Positions 33,061-33,131 of a stretch of DNA of 33,131 nucleotides are shown one piece after another. Under the pieces are notes generated by a model. It did no database searches. It saw only the letters and a list, made by a program, of their open reading frames with translations, and had not been told where the DNA came from. This DNA is from a virus. The stretch covers positions 1 through 33,131 of the IMG/VR virus record IMGVR_UViG_3300021354_000020; one strand, 5' to 3'. The position numbers were made by a program, and so were the translations under genes. Numbering within the stretch: the stretch's first letter is position 1; the number at the start of each line of letters is the position of its first letter.

Positions 33061-33130
33061 TTTCTAATAAGACCTCACACCAAACCTAACACAGTTAGTA
33101 TACACCATAAACAAAATAAAGTAAAGCCCT
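33061..33130 (+). repeat. 70-bp intergenic repeat, copy 2 (after uvsY)
   Basis: This is the second copy of the 17381-17450 repeat, 66/70 identical without gaps and in the same orientation, starting three bases after the uvsY stop. The TATAAT present in copy 1 is CATAAA here, but TATACA and the CTAAC/GTTAG hairpin are kept. The downstream gene lies outside the window. Confidence 0.85.
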
Positions 33131-33131
33131 T

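Noticed and set aside
1-33131. tRNA or rRNA genes, integrase or attachment sites
   Set aside because: No cloverleaf-forming segment with a T-loop consensus, no rRNA-like stretch and no integrase-like ORF was noticed. The content is that of a lytic phage structural module.

Overview
The window is part of the late structural region of a lytic T4-like myovirus (contractile-tailed Caudoviricetes). The evidence is a co-linear run of T4-type genes, all on the + strand: neck (gp13, gp14), tail completion (gp15), large terminase (gp17), sheath (gp18), tube (gp19), portal (gp20), prohead core (gp67-like), protease (gp21), scaffold (gp22), major capsid (gp23), a small gp19-like tail protein, and uvsY. 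The DNA is AT-rich, and four exact copies of the T4 late-promoter box TATAAATA sit in front of gp13, gp18, gp19 and gp22. The extra beta-domains and enormous fibre-like genes resemble aquatic and marine T4-like phages (pelagiphage/cyanophage relatives). The host cannot be determined from the sequence.

Layout. 1-829: C-terminal part of a fibre-like protein that starts before the window. 875-13999: one giant 4374-residue, Thr/Ser/Gly-rich repetitive virion protein. 14033-17387: gp13, a free-standing GIY-YIG-type endonuclease gene, gp14 and gp15. 17465-21670: gp17 (TerL) broken into three separately translated pieces. 21754-24355: sheath and tube. 24376-31958: portal, prohead core, protease, scaffold and capsid, with two unassigned genes between the core protein and the protease. 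32077-33057: small tail-tube-family protein and UvsY. 33061-33131: a copy of an intergenic repeat.

The most striking feature is the fractured terminase. The N-terminal piece ends in an intein N-half inserted inside the Walker A P-loop (between GK and T). The middle piece begins with the matching intein C-half and ends in a second intein N-half. The last piece begins with the second intein C-half and continues into the nuclease domain. Rebuilding one ~532-residue terminase would need two different protein trans-splicing reactions. Each break holds a different homing endonuclease gene: a zinc-finger/Vsr-like (EDxHD-type) one in break 1 and a GIY-YIG/NUMOD3-type one in break 2. Both inteins are split unusually early (N-halves of 34 and 40 residues), like the AceL-TerL class of atypical split inteins.

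The two GIY-YIG-type endonuclease genes, after gp13 and inside TerL break 2, are each preceded by the same two-stem RNA hairpin. Both stems differ in sequence between the copies yet stay complementary, which suggests a conserved HEG-associated RNA element. Other unusual structure: a 70-bp intergenic repeat (66/70 identical) before gp17 and after uvsY; a shared peptide module in the gp67-like and gp22-like core proteins; related beta-domain insertions in the sheath and in a small structural protein; and a giant gene with ten copies of a ~65-residue module plus a higher-order repeat of about 877 bp.
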